This document shows, piece after piece, positions 13,539 to 25,647 of a stretch of 64,000 bases of DNA. Source of the stretch: Apostichopus japonicus (Eukaryota; Echinodermata; Holothuroidea; Aspidochirotida; Stichopodidae); the NCBI RefSeq assembly GCF_037975245.1, contig NC_092582.1, positions 16,208,077 through 16,272,076 on the forward strand. The letters run 5' to 3'. A program made the translations under genes and the position numbers. The notes below the pieces were generated by a model. That model was not told the DNA's origin, did not search any database, and saw only the letters and a list, made by a program, of their open reading frames with translations. Within the stretch, counting starts at the first letter, position 1. Each line of letters begins with the position of its first letter.

Positions 13539-13957
13539 ACTCGGCACTCTTGCAATCTTTTATGTCGCAGAAAAACAACCATTCGACCTGTAAGCTATCA
13601 TTCGATCGAATCAAGATGCCACATCTTAATAAAGGATCTTGATCCATTCAAGGTCACCTAGCATAACGGTCTGTATTTCAACTTCTTTGTCTGGACAGTT
13701 TTTGTATATTGTGTGGTGCGTTATATCAAAGCACAAAGTATGTCAATCTGTGCACTCGGTACTCTTGCAATCTTTTATGTCACAGAAAAACAACCATTCG
13801 ACCTGTAAGCTATCATTCGATCGAATCAAGATGCCACACCTTAATAAAGGATCTTGCTCCATTATATAGGTCACCTAGCATAATGGTCTGTATTTCAACT
13901 TCTTTGTCTGTACAATTTTTTGTATATTGGGTTCTGCATTATCAAAGCACAAAGTAT
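13539..13957. repeat. Tandem duplication, 215-bp unit, abutting the transposon
   Basis: Unit 1 is 13539-13753 and unit 2 is 13754-13957. They match closely, including ATCATTCGATCGAATCAAG. Unit 2 stops at AAAGTAT; the next bases differ from those that follow the same AAAGTAT in unit 1. That break coincides with the start of the EnSpm-like terminal sequence. Confidence 0.85.
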
Positions 13958-13959
13958 CG

Positions 13960-14090
13960 TACCGTATAACATTAGTTAGTCACGAATGGCAAAATTCTAG
14001 TCACAGTGACTAGATTTAGCTAGTCATTACCAATTCGTTAGTTGCAGACCAATTTGTATGGTCGCTCGACTAACATAAATTAGTCACATA
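13960..14090 (+). repeat. EnSpm left terminal and subterminal repeats
   Basis: The terminal repeat is at 13960-13982. It is followed by several copies of TTAGTCA, CTAGTCA or their complements (around 13974, 13998, 14008, 14014, 14068, 14078). Subterminal motif arrays in CACTA elements usually bind transposon proteins; that role here is inferred. Confidence 0.6.
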
Positions 14091-14195
14091 AATTTGTACG
14101 AACTTTGTTGACAATCACTATGCATGTCATGTATGTAAGCGTGACGAGAATGTTCTAGTCTTCTGTTTGTTTACTTTCTATAGCTTTCAGCTTTG

Positions 14196-14223
14196 ACCAA
14201 TGACGTCATTATTTTTACCCAAT
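14196..14223 (+). promoter_or_regulatory. CRE and CCAAT boxes upstream of the second EnSpm gene
   Basis: A perfect cAMP-response element TGACGTCA (14201-14208) overlaps a CCAAT (14197-14201), and another CCCAAT lies at about 14218-14223. They sit roughly 200 bp before the ATG at 14417. This looks like a compact TATA-less promoter for the element. Function is inferred from motifs alone. Confidence 0.45.
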
Positions 14224-14416
14224 CATCGTACCGTAGAATACCGTCTGCTCAGCTGATCAGAGATCAAAAATTCAGACGACGGCCGCCGATTATATGTATA
14301 CTGTATACACGTACGTACGTGGTACGTGGTACATTGCGTAACTGCAGATAGAAAAGTGCTATCAGCAAATAAGAAGATTCTTAACCACTTAACCAAATTT
14401 CAGAAGCATTTTCAAA

Positions 14417-17400
14417 ATGTCGTTAGTTCGGTAAGTTCAATCACAACTGAAATTTTATTAAATAATAATTGACATAATGTTCAAGGAAGGTTTGAATATC
14501 CGCGATATGTTTTGCTGGAAAGTATTTATTAATTAATAACGTTAGGCCTCAGTAAGCATAACTGTTGCCAACGCTAGGCCGAAACTAGGAGTTAAGTCTA
14601 CAGTAGCAGTAATACACACTTCTACGACAATTATGATATAAATGTGTATGATTAGCTAGTATACTATATTCTATAATGTTGCGAAAGCCTGGTGGTGTAG
14701 GCTAGCCTACGTCAAGTTTCTAGACACTTCGTCGACACGCCACCCCAGCCTGCATTTCGTGCACTCTGAACTGAAGAACTTCGTCGTGGAATTTACTTTA
14801 GGTCTTAGGCCTAGAAGGTACTATAAATTCTTGGCGTACCTTCGGTGTGAGTATAAAATGAAATGCAGCCTGGACACCAACTAGTCCACTACCAACTCAG
14901 ACTCGTCCACACGCCAACTACTAGTCAACTCTCCCTGTTGGTGTCAGGTCCACTAGCTACCAACTCGATCACTAACAACTCATTCACTACCATTATACCA
15001 AGTAGTTCACTCCCCGATTCGTTAACTCGCCAACCCGTGCTCTACATATGCATACCTATTATCAGCAAACTCCAACCAATAACACTAAAAAGCTTCTTGT
15101 TGTAAATTGTACAGTATGCAGTATATACAGTAGTAAGGCCCTAACTTGTCCCCATGTGCGTTTCACTTACCATACAGTATATATATTTCATCACAAGGGC
15201 AGTTCTGACATATCTTTTCCCCCATAGAGGCTAGGAGGCCTATATCATTTTCTTACATTGAAACATTTGCTGTACAGTGATGGGGGGGGGGGGACTAACA
15301 TAGCATATATGTTGTGATCCCTTACCTAAGAACATTTCTTATATCGGTCACCCCACAAAAGAAAATACCCCACATCTAAAAAATTATTAATTAATAATCA
15401 ATAATAAAAAATCAATAATAAGCATAGCCAGGACTGAACTTTAGGGGGCATGACATCCAACTGTGGGCATTCAAATATTGTGGGCGAGTTGGTAGTAGAC
15501 GAGTTGACATAGTGACTAGAGACTCTTTTGGATGAATTGTATCAATTAAATGCAAAATCATGTCATGATATTTAGAAACAACTGACCTAGCCTATGTTAC
15601 CGATCGGATCTTAAAATTTGGGATCTAGCTTATTCCTATTTTCCAGTACCATAGTGGTCAGAAAATAATGTTTGGCACAGGTGTAGGCCATAATTGGTAT
15701 TGATTGAATATTTTCTATTAGGATAATTGAGAAATGTAAGAAAGTTCAACCAGACTTGACAAGTTTGTGTTGTTATGGGATAACTAACAGTACGGTACAT
15801 GTGTTCCAAGTCCTTTTTTCACGAGGATTAACAATGAAGTCTGGTGAATTTTGGTGACCAGCCAATACATGCAGTTGTTGAGTTCACAAAGAATGACCAA
15901 AATTAATAGTTAATAAAGATGCTCAAAAGTAACAGTTTTTATCATTTTGAGAAACTCACAGAATGATACAGCAATTTCATGCAGTTTACTTTTTCATGCA
16001 TTTATGTGTTATTAAAATTTGTTACAGTTATTTTCCATTTGTCTCATGCAGATATACCATTTCATTGAACAGGGAGATTGCCATACCAGCTTCTCAATTG
16101 TGCTAGAGATTATATTACATGCCTATGTTCATTTTCATTTAACACCAAAATTTCCTGTCCATTTTCATGATATATTTTACAAATGAATGTAAAAAAGAAA
16201 TGAAGGAATTGGTAACATATTTTTGAGCAGAATTTATTGAACATCTAGCTGCCACTACCACAATGCTAACTTCGGTCATCTATCTTTTACAACCTTGGGC
16301 GAAATAGTTAATAGCAAAATTTTCAAACGTATTAACAATATAGTTGACATTTCAAACTTCAACACTATGGTAAATTTCCCATGTTGTCAGTGCCAGTTCA
16401 CCACACAAAGCTTTTTAAAGTTATTACAACATTATAGATACATGCATAAAAGTCCAGACAGTAAAATCACTTGTAACATAAACAGTTGTCATCGTACTTT
16501 CAGTTCAACAAGGAGCTTTCAAAGACATATCAGACAAAAGCATTCTCTATTTTGGGCCCAGTATGGTAGACAAAGAAATGATGCAAATATTAATGTCAAC
16601 AATGATGATGAACAGATTGATGACTTTGAACAAGAAGAACATCCAAATCCTGTTGGCCAGTTGAATAATCCTAATCTTGTTGCAGTTGAAAGTAGCACAG
16701 AAGAGCAAGTTGCAGCATTTCTTATTGGTTTGCGAGAAAACTTTAAAGTTTGCCATGAAGCTTGTAACTTTGTTGCCACTGAGATGCAAAATCTGCTTCT
16801 TGAGTTCAGTGCCGATATGCAAATGAAAGTTAACTCTGCACTTCAAAATGAAAATATTGATCCTACTCTGATGGATCATTACAACATTTTTGGGGAAAGC
16901 TCCCTTTGGAGGTCATTGGATCATTTCAGTGATGCAAGGCATGTAAATTCTTTCTGTGCACAAACTTTGGATTTTGTTGAACCAGTTGAATACCTATTGG
17001 GAGTTGGAGCAAATGGCAAAGAAAAAACTTTTCAATATATTGATATATTGGAAACGATCAAGTTATTGCTCAAACAGGATGACATTTTTGCTGAGGTGGT
17101 AAATGGACATCTAAGTCCTGACAGCTCCCTACAGGACTATTGCGATGGGGCTCTTTGTAAAAATAACCCATTATTGGCTGAATCACAAAATATTCAAATT
17201 CAACTGTATCATGACGACTTTTGTGTGGCTAATCCACTTGGAAATAAAGTAAAAAATCTGAAGTTTTCAGCATTCTATTTTCTCATTGGTAACATAAGCC
17301 CAAAGTTGAGATCAAAATTGCATGTTATTCAACTGTCTTTGCTGTGTCAAACTGAATGTGTTAAAGAATTTGGACTTCACAAAGTGTTAGCCCCTCTGGT

Positions 17401-20400
17401 AGCAGACCTCAAAAAATTGGAAAGAGATGGCATTATTGTTGAGAAAGATGGTGCTGAACATAATATCAAGGGTACTCTTTCCATGATTGTAGCAGACAAT
17501 TTGGCTGCACATACTGTTGGTGGCTTTCAAGAGAGTTTCAACACCTTTCGTCCCTGTAGGTTCTGCCTTGTAACAAGAGGGGAAATAAAGGAACACATGA
17601 ATGCAAATTCAGTTACGAAAAGGACAAGTGCATCATATGACCAACAAGCCAGGATGGCAGAAAACATTCCAGAAATTGCTGGGATGTATGGTCTTAAGAA
17701 ATCATCCATTTTTAATGTGTTGCAGTATTTCCATGTAGTTAATGGGTTACCTTCAGATATTGCACATGACTTATTTGAAGGCATTGTACCTTGTGTATTG
17801 GAAAAAGTAATTTTGCATTGTGTTCAAGAAAATTTCTTTTCTCTTGAACAACTCAACACAGAAATTGACATCTTCCCATATGAAGGCACAGACAAGGTTA
17901 ATAAGCCTACAAAGATGAAAACTAATGTTCACAGGTTCAAAGTGAAACAAAATGCCATTCAAACATGGTGTCTTTTAAGGCTTCTTCCATTGATGGTTGG
18001 TAAGCATGTGCCAGTTGGTGACAACATTTGGAAGTTGTTACAGCTGATTGCTGACGTTGTGGAGTTAGTTGTGGCTCCACACACAAATGTTGTCCTAAGT
18101 GAATTTTTAGCTGATTTAATAGAGTCATTCTTAATTTATTATTTTGTGTTATTTCCGAATGACTCTATGACTCCCAAGTTCCACTACATGATCCATTATC
18201 CCCATCAGATGCTGCAGTTTGGTCCATTAGTGCATTGCTGGACATTACGATTTGAAGGGAAACATCTGTATTTTAAGGAATTGTCACATAGAACAAAGAA
18301 TAGAAGGAATATTTGCAAAACACTGGCAAACAGGCATGAATATTATCAGTCTTGGTTTCGAACTAAAAGAAATTTTCTTTCAAAGGGACATGTTGAACAT
18401 TCTTTTGGCAACTTGTATCCTATCAGGTTAATGCTTAAGTCCATCCAGGATGTGTTGCTACCAGTTACTGGTGAAGCAGAAATGGTCTACACAGCAAAGA
18501 AAGCTGAATGCAATGGTACTTCCTATTGGAAAGGATGTGCAGTGACAACTGATGTAGGTCCAGAGGGTTTAATTAAATTTGGCATTGTTGAACTTATTTG
18601 CCTGATTGGTGGTACGGTTTATTTTGTGTGTAGGCAAACTACTACATCTGATTACTGCAATCATCTTCATGCTTACGTCCTCAATGACACCGGCCAATAT
18701 TCACTAAGAACTACTGACAGTCTTCTGGATCACTATCCTCTCAGTGTGTATCCATGCCAGGGAAATGAACAAAGTATTGTAGTAATTAGACATTACATCC
18801 TACTACCATAGTAGTGCCTTTGGGTCTTATGGCTAGTTTTTGGTGACATTTAAGCATACACCACTGTCAATGGGTTGGAAACATACCTGTACATACCACC
18901 ACTAACTCTGTCATTTGACTCAACCAAAACACAGTCGTGTATAAATTTGTTGTCAGGACTGTCAGATAGCCAAAAATCAGATTTGCTTCAACCTTCACAA
19001 TATTGATTCACATTTGTCAACATTCAATAATAAAATTAAAAAAATATGGCAAGGAATCACTATGCACAGTTGCGTGCTTGTTTATTCTCTTGATTCGTTC
19101 TCTCTCATTAAATACAATCACAAATGGGACAGACAAGAATTATTCTTAAGGCTCAATTATTTAAATAAACATATATTATTGAAAATCAAAACAGCTCACC
19201 ATTATTGAATGAAATTGCCACACTGGTAAGTGGTAGTTTGACTATGTGCAATAAATTCTGCAAGTAAACATGTTCCTACAGTAAATCCTAAATGGCACAA
19301 TGGAGCGGCATTTAATTACCTGGTATGTGTTCGTTTTGCTATGAAAATTTATATCTTGTATTCCAGATATCTTTTCATGTATGGCAATGAAAACAAAAAA
19401 ATAGAAAGAGAAGGCAGTAATACAAAAGAACAATTGGAAGTCAAGGCTTCTGAAGTGTTCCAACTGAAGGAAAAATTTAAGCTGCAGTGTTGGGATAGGA
19501 GCTTTGAAGAATGGAGGGACCTTGAACCCCAAGAAGCATTTCCAACTAACACAAAGTTTTTGATAATTTTGTTATCTGCTTCTCAATGCACTTCAAGTTC
19601 TAATCGGTAAGAATTTTTGTTACTCCTATCCATGTCCAAAGTGGTAAAATATTGCCAAATTTGGCTAATTCTGGCCAAACAATGGAAAAAATAGTAACAG
19701 ACGCATAGTGACTCGAATTTGCAAAATATGCTCAGCAGACATGTTTTTAGCTCACATATGAAGTGGGAGCTATCGTGATCTTACTGCGTCTATCCATCTC
19801 TATCACTCTGTCAACAATTTGTTTCAAAGTTACCTCCTGCATAGTGCATACATACATGGACAGAATTTGATGAAACTTGGACACGATTTATCGTTCAAGT
19901 AGGTAGGATTTAGATTGTTTACTACTGTACAGCTCACGTCCAGCAACGCATCACTCAGCCTATAGACTGTCAGTATCTGATCGACTGTTGTTACAACACC
20001 GTTCAAAATGCATTGCACTGACATTTAGCTACGAGTCTCATTTGTTTTCCGGGTACATTATTAGAAACTTTTATTTATATATTTATTTATTTTACATTAA
20101 AGGGTATACTCGGTTAGCGTAAAGCTAATCTCCCCCGAGGCCCTGAAATAAAATAACTAAGAGTGAAATGAAAAAATATTATCATATAAAATAATAATTA
20201 TAATAATAAAAAAATAAGACGACAATGAATATAAAATAGAAAGTTTAAAAGTATTTGAAGACTTGGCATTCTTACACTTCATTGATAATTCGTTCCATTC
20301 CTTAAGAGCAACATATGAAAATGTTTCTTGGTGATACTGGGTATTACCACCCTCTAAAAATGAATTATTTCGTGTGGTGGACCTTACACTTGCTTGGGTA

Positions 20401-23400
20401 TACTGTAACTAAACAAGGGAAAGTTGGACTTAACTCAAACTTGGTATATAGATTTTTTTTGAATAAGTACAGTTAGGATGGTCATACAGACTTAGGATGG
20501 TCATAGGTCACCTGTGGGCCGTTATGGGCCATTTTGTGGAAATACGCAAAATGCTTCTTCTCCTACAGATTCCATGGTACAATGTTGAGGGTTTGTCACG
20601 ATAGTACTATGGAAGTTTTACCTTCAGGGTGTTCATGAATTTGAGATCAAAGATCAACTAGGGGTCTTTTGTGGCCCGGGCCGCGGCCCTATATTTTCAA
20701 ATTGCTCCTGTTCGTACAGTGTATGGCCAGTTATAATGAAACTTGGTCTCGACGTTCCTCGGGATGAGAGTTACGAGGGGTGTTCGGAAAATTGAGGTCA
20801 ATGGTCATTTAGGGGGTCATCTGGGGTCATTCTTTGTAATATTTTCAAATATCTCAATCTCCCCAAGATTTTGATGGATCATATTCAAAGTTGAACTGAT
20901 GATTGTTGGATTGTGTATGAATAAGGTGATGCCTAATAATTTTTGGTCAAAAGTTAATTACTTACAATTAATCCCAATTGTTTAAAAAAATCTGAGCCTT
21001 CACCTTTTGCCAAAGCTCCTTTAATTTGTCTCCCAGTCTCTGCAGTGTTTGTTAACATTTGTGGTTAAGCTCTGCAGAGGCTGTTAGTGGAATTAAAGCA
21101 GGACTGGGAGTTGTTATTAACTGTTGAACTGTAAGCATGAGAGCCCTATAGCCAATCATCACTTGCCGATTCTTAGAAGTCTTTGAGCCGTATGTAGGCA
21201 GCCAGCCAAAATTTTGGCAAGGAGTGCTTCAGGTCTGCTCAGGTAGAGGGGAGAAAGTTTAATAGGGTAGGTCAGTGGTATTGTTTGAGAGAGTGGGTAA
21301 AATAGGATTTAAAGGCGGAAAATAGGAATTATAGCCAGTGGTGTGGCCAGGATTCTGCTAACGGAGGGGGGGGGGGGGTTATCCCTCATGGGCCCAAAAT
21401 TGGTGGAATTTGAAAAATGGCCTGAAATTTGGTGGGCCATAAAGTTTTGTGGGCCCTACATTTTTAAGCTCAAAAAGGTATGAGCTTCTGCACCATTGGT
21501 GCTCTAGTTTGTGTCAAGAGGTTGGCATCTCTGGTTATATGTATCATTATTTTGTTTGTACAGATGCCCTCTTGCTAGTGACGTGTCACCATCACTGTTG
21601 ACAGATCCACCACCAAACCTCCCAACCTCATCTGCAAGTACAATTTTTTCAACTCGTACTGACTCCAACTGGGACCTTCATTTTCAGCTACCAGAGTTTT
21701 CATCGGCTATTGTTGATAAACTTCAAACTGGGTCTCCACCTCTGAAAGAAGCAGAACGGTCTGCGATGCTGGAAGCCATCTACAATGCAGTCAAAGTATA
21801 TACTTAGTAAGTGCATTTTGAGGGAATAAATAGTTCAGTAGAAGAAATAAATTTGATATGTGCCAGTTTGTGCAGTGCAATTACCTTTTGATGTTTTAAC
21901 ATGGCAAGGAATCACTAAACATTTTGGTTTTCTGGTTTATTTTTTGATAGTTACCCGAAGACTATGCAGTATGAGCGTATTATTCAGAAGTTGTTTAAAG
22001 TCTACCCCAAGCTTGCCAACCAGCCAAATATGTCAACAGGAGATGTTCAGGTATGTCAGCAGTATATATATATTTAGTGAGCATTTTTTCATGAGGGGGT
22101 TTGAATGCCTGCTCTGACAGATCCATGGTCTAATTTTTCTTCTTTTCTCTGTTTAGGTTGGGGGGGGGGGATGGGATGGAGTAGGGAAAGCAAAATTAGT
22201 GTTGAGAGTACCAAAAGCATGGTAAAGTAATTAAATGTAATGCATGTTTGGGAGATAAGTAGGAGAAAGAACGCAGATGACATTTTTTTGAGCGGGTAAC
22301 CATGTGGGCAACTATTTACAGATAGGTAATGAAGTGAAAATCTGTACTACCTCATTAACTAACCAATTTGTCCATGTTACTTACACCTGTACATAGACAT
22401 GGACATGGATGCTATTGTATGCTTTATTTCTCATCCAATATTACTTTTTTATCAGCCTAGCTCACCATTCTCCATGGGCACGCTCCCTTTCATACCCCCT
22501 CGACAGAAAATGGCTACATTGCTTAAAAGTTTGGTCGAGTAGTGTGAGTAGAATTAAATTATTAAATTAGGAAAAAGTTGAGTAATGTAAATAAACACTA
22601 ATTGTCAGTTTACTTTATTTTGCAGTCCATCTGGAAAATCAGACTTCAATACAAATTTTCAAATGCAAGGAAGAGGGAGGACAGCTCTCTCCCTGTGGTG
22701 CAGTCACGGAAAAGAGTGAGACCATCTCTTCATCTTTCCCAAGTGCCTGCTGCCCGAAAAACTCCACCACAATGGGGTATGATTAACTATCTCCCACAAA
22801 GACAAGAATCAGAGGATGACAAGTCCATTGAATCCCATATTCAGTGGTTGAGAAGGGAGAACACCAAGAAGAAACCTCACTACTCCAGGGTGACAGAGGC
22901 AATGTCAGCAACATTCTCAGATCGAAGACAACTGATTGTTAAAGAAGGTGTTTCTGTGAAGCAGGTCCAGGAGCTGTACCCATGGCTTTTCGATGAAGAT
23001 GAGGTATTTAATTTCAGTTTATACAGCTCCTTTCAATTACCAACCAGTGTAGTTTTTTTCTGTTGTATTCGTTGTTAGACAAAAAAATTAGGGGGCGGCC
23101 ACTATTTTTTGGGGGGGGCAGCAAGATCCACCCAGGGGTGGCAACTTACACTCAGGGGGCCCCTACAACCCCCTGGAGTACACTGCATGATGACGTATGT
23201 ATATGTGTCCATGATGACTTGCTTGTAAACACAATATCTCAAGATAGCATAGTGCATATATAGAGGAACCTTATACACGGGCTGGGGGGTACACACACCT
23301 TAAAATGTTACGTACTGTGCCCCAGGATAAGATTTGTGATTGTCCAAAAATGGGGAATACAAACATGTTGACCTTCGTCTGCAGTACCCCATAATAAAAT

Positions 23401-25554
23401 GACTGGAGATGACACTAAATGTGTGCCACCTGAGGTCAATGGAGGTCAAACACTTAAAAACTGGAAACTCATCTGGTTATTTTAACAGGAACTGCAATCA
23501 CTAACCTCATAGTAATGTTGACACTGATACAGTCATTACAATTTATTTCATTTTGTTGTTATGTAGAACTCTTTTCTTCATTTCCCAACATAGAATATAA
23601 TCACCAAACTTTTTTAATTTCTTGTTCAATTTTCAGATAATTTTGGAATTCCAGAGAATTGGATCCTCCTCAATTACGGACCTGATACATGATGGCTTCA
23701 CCAAATATGCTGATGCTATTGTAACAACGGTGAAGAATAAGAAAAGCCGACCAAACCTTGTAGACAAAGCTATTGGAGACATTTTGAAATATAAGGATGA
23801 GAGCACAAGGCATGGTTAGTATTTTATTGCATGAAGGTATGGGCTAGAGCAGAAAAAAAATATCAAGCGAACACCGACAGGAAATTTGTTCATAAACAAC
23901 AACGCTTCCTTAGTATGATCAGTGTTTATAAACAACAGCATGTGAGTCGTTAGTGTACTTTAACATCAATAGAACATGACATTTTCAAGCGATAATATTT
24001 TGAGGCGTTAGGACCTCTTGGGTCGTGGCTTGGGTTCCTGGGATATTCATTAGTTCATGGGTAAAAAAGTTGCCGACCGCTGGTCTAGAGAGCAGTGGCG
24101 TAGTAAGTGGGGGAAGTCCGCCCTGCAGGGTACCAGTCAGGGGAGTGCCAAGCGGCACACAGCCCCCAAAATAATGATAAAATTATATCATAATAAGATA
24201 TATTCTCAAAGGGGATACCCCCCCCCCTTAGACCCCTCCTCAGAGTGGCATCCTTGCATGGGGGACTAAAGAAGGACCCACCTATTCTAGGTAGCCACTG
24301 CTAGAGAGCTCTGTAACACTTCAGTCAGGTCAGATTGATGGTTTGTATTAACTGTGTGAGTCAATTGTCCATTGCCACACCACTCACATAACCGTTGATC
24401 ATGGTCAAACTTCAAATGTAATAAGCTAGGCCTATCTGATCTTGTCTTCATTTGTGTTTCAAATATATTGTAAGAAAACACCTCTGAGGAGTGAGGATAT
24501 CATGATATTTAATATTAAAGGGAATTACAAAACAGTTTCACCTATGTTTTTTTTTATAGAGGCCACTAAATATGCTGCAGTGATTGCAGTACCAACCCTT
24601 GTTAACGAGAAGTTGGAAAATATGCTCTCGGTGGTTGATGAAACTGTAAGTAACTTATATATATAATGGATAATTACCCTAAATTTATCTCATATTTTTC
24701 TTATGGGTTGTCAATAACTTCCCCCTTTATAATTAAATTGAAGGGAAACAAAAGACAAACTGATATGTGTATGAGTTTCATTAAACAATAAATGGAAACG
24801 TTCCTTGTAAAGGACCTTTTAGCATCAACAACTAGTTCTGTCTGAGTTGAATAAAGTATCTGAAGAAAAGCAAGGAAATTTTAATAATATATTAAGGCAA
24901 ATAAATTCATTAAATTTTTGCCTTGGAGGCTGTGGACTCTGCCTCGGAGGCTGTTGCCTCAACCACAACTGCAACACTGCATATTAATAACATTTTAACG
25001 TTTGTACTGTGATACCATTGAAATTTATCCATGTAAGGAAAATGACTCATAATGTTAACAAAATTTGTCAATGATATGTAATATCGTCTTTAATGCTATT
25101 ATTAAACATACTATATATTAAATAATTACATATTTAATATGGTGACTTGCACAATCATTCTTAAAAACATGACGTTTGCTTTGACTACATGGGTTCAAAT
25201 CCCATCCTGGATCTGCCATTGTGCTTCCTAAAATAATTGGTTACTTATTCATTTCATTTTCTTTGTTGGCAGCATGAAGTTAAACTTCCAGTGATCATGG
25301 AAATGTTTGAAGGTGAAGAAGAAGTCAGCAGCTACACAGTTAAAGTTGATGGCTTCAAAGTCACAGAATCATCCAATTTCATGTCAGCTTTTGCTGTCTA
25401 CTTGGCTACATTTTATATATTTAACTTGGTTTATCCAACAGCTCTGAAGAAAACCCTAAACTTCTACCAGAGGATGATTTTAAACATCCAGGATGGACTC
25501 CCAGTTGACAAGACAGTTATGAGAGTTGTAGAAAAAATAAATATGAATATGTAA
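14417..25554 (+). CDS. Second EnSpm-encoded protein, eight exons (SAM-domain-protein-3-like family)
   Basis: Coding exons: 14417-14430, 19367-19606, 21564-21806, 21951-22050, 22626-23003, 23637-23814, 24560-24645 and 25273-25554. All junctions are GT-AG and all phases agree, giving 506 residues with no internal stop. Exon 1 contributes only MSLVR; it ends CG|GTAAGT and restores an Arg codon with exon 2. Residues about 6-85 read like a small beta-rich ubiquitin-like or PB1-type domain (KFKLQCWDRSFEEWRDL). A middle region is basic (RKRVRPS). Residues about 245-325 contain QWGMINYLP, TFSDRRQLIV and YPWLFDED. From memory, such sequence occurs in multi-exon animal proteins annotated as sterile alpha motif domain-containing protein 3-like, many of them transposon-derived. 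No catalytic motif is seen; a DNA-binding or accessory role beside the transposase is inferred. The transposase lies wholly within intron 1. The exon model is strong, the function is not. Confidence 0.75.
16367..18811 (+). CDS. CACTA/EnSpm transposase with two C2H2 zinc fingers
   Basis: One uninterrupted frame of 814 residues from the ATG at 16367; the frame is open further upstream but without a better ATG. Two C2H2 fingers open the protein: C6-C9-H22-H27 and C36-C41-H54-H59. The catalytic part has blocks typical of animal EnSpm transposases: YHDDFCVANPLGN (D283/D284), VADNLAAHTVGGF (D377) followed by CRFC (C397, C400), GLPSDIAHDLFEG (D468, E471), and PKFHYMIHYP...FEGKHLYFK near 602-625. These fit an RNase H-like DDE fold that cuts and joins element ends in the nucleus; which acidic residues are catalytic is inferred. 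No stop or frameshift is seen, so the protein could be active. It has no introns and lies in intron 1 of the second gene, same strand. An AATAAA follows at 19029. Confidence 0.85.
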   Translation: MVNFPCCQCQFTTQSFLKLLQHYRYMHKSPDSKITCNINSCHRTFSSTRSFQRHIRQKHSLFWAQYGRQRNDANINVNNDDEQIDDFEQEEHPNPVGQLNNPNLVAVESSTEEQVAAFLIGLRENFKVCHEACNFVATEMQNLLLEFSADMQMKVNSALQNENIDPTLMDHYNIFGESSLWRSLDHFSDARHVNSFCAQTLDFVEPVEYLLGVGANGKEKTFQYIDILETIKLLLKQDDIFAEVVNGHLSPDSSLQDYCDGALCKNNPLLAESQNIQIQLYHDDFCVANPLGNKVKNLKFSAFYFLIGNISPKLRSKLHVIQLSLLCQTECVKEFGLHKVLAPLVADLKKLERDGIIVEKDGAEHNIKGTLSMIVADNLAAHTVGGFQESFNTFRPCRFCLVTRGEIKEHMNANSVTKRTSASYDQQARMAENIPEIAGMYGLKKSSIFNVLQYFHVVNGLPSDIAHDLFEGIVPCVLEKVILHCVQENFFSLEQLNTEIDIFPYEGTDKVNKPTKMKTNVHRFKVKQNAIQTWCLLRLLPLMVGKHVPVGDNIWKLLQLIADVVELVVAPHTNVVLSEFLADLIESFLIYYFVLFPNDSMTPKFHYMIHYPHQMLQFGPLVHCWTLRFEGKHLYFKELSHRTKNRRNICKTLANRHEYYQSWFRTKRNFLSKGHVEHSFGNLYPIRLMLKSIQDVLLPVTGEAEMVYTAKKAECNGTSYWKGCAVTTDVGPEGLIKFGIVELICLIGGTVYFVCRQTTTSDYCNHLHAYVLNDTGQYSLRTTDSLLDHYPLSVYPCQGNEQSIVVIRHYILLP
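19029..19034 (+). terminator. Poly(A) signal after transposase
   Basis: AATAAA, 218 bp past the transposase stop codon. It could end a transposase transcript inside intron 1 of the larger gene. Confidence 0.45.
19735..20960. repeat. Probable dispersed repeat in intron 2 of the second EnSpm gene
   Basis: The block begins near TTTTAGCTCACATATGAAGT and contains phrases such as GAATTTGATGAAACTTGG and GGTCATTTAGGGGGTCATC. It resembles interspersed, transposon-like repeats common in marine invertebrates. A second sub-block (about 20085-20150) has an AATCTCCCCCGAGGCCC motif. No coding frame is supported. The boundaries are rough. Confidence 0.35.
23850..24082. mobile_element. hAT-type miniature element, 233 bp
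   Basis: It starts CAGAAAA and ends GTTGCCGACCGCTG, a hAT-like end (minus-strand reading CAGCGGTCGGCAAC). It is flanked by GGCTAGAG (23842-23849) and GTCTAGAG (24083-24090), a 7/8 match to an 8-bp target duplication. It lies in intron 6 of the second EnSpm gene, so it inserted after that element or its ancestor. Confidence 0.6.
24093..24300. mobile_element. hAT-type miniature element, 208 bp
   Basis: It starts CAGTGGCGTAG and ends TAGCCACTG, inverted ends. It is flanked by a perfect 8-bp duplication CTAGAGAG at 24085-24092 and 24301-24308. The left duplication overlaps the right duplication of the adjacent 233-bp element. It is internal to intron 6. Confidence 0.75.
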
Positions 25555-25641
25555 ATATCATATGTTGGTCGCTTGAACTTTCACCCCAATGGTGTGAGCA
25601 CGTACAGAAATGTTGTGTCTTGTTCTTGTAGTAGTTATGAT

Positions 25642-25647
25642 AATAAA
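25642..25647 (+). terminator. Poly(A) signal of the second EnSpm gene
   Basis: AATAAA, 88 bp past the stop at 25554. Confidence 0.55.

Noticed and set aside
16295-16366. Longer transposase reading from a TTG at 16295
   Set aside because: The first ATG (16367) directly precedes the first zinc finger, and TTG initiation is not expected in an animal gene.
21330-21510. Possible miniature element starting CAGTGGTGTGGCCAGG
   Set aside because: No matching inverted end or target duplication could be found near 21500, though the G-run and GTGGGCC blocks look repeat-like.
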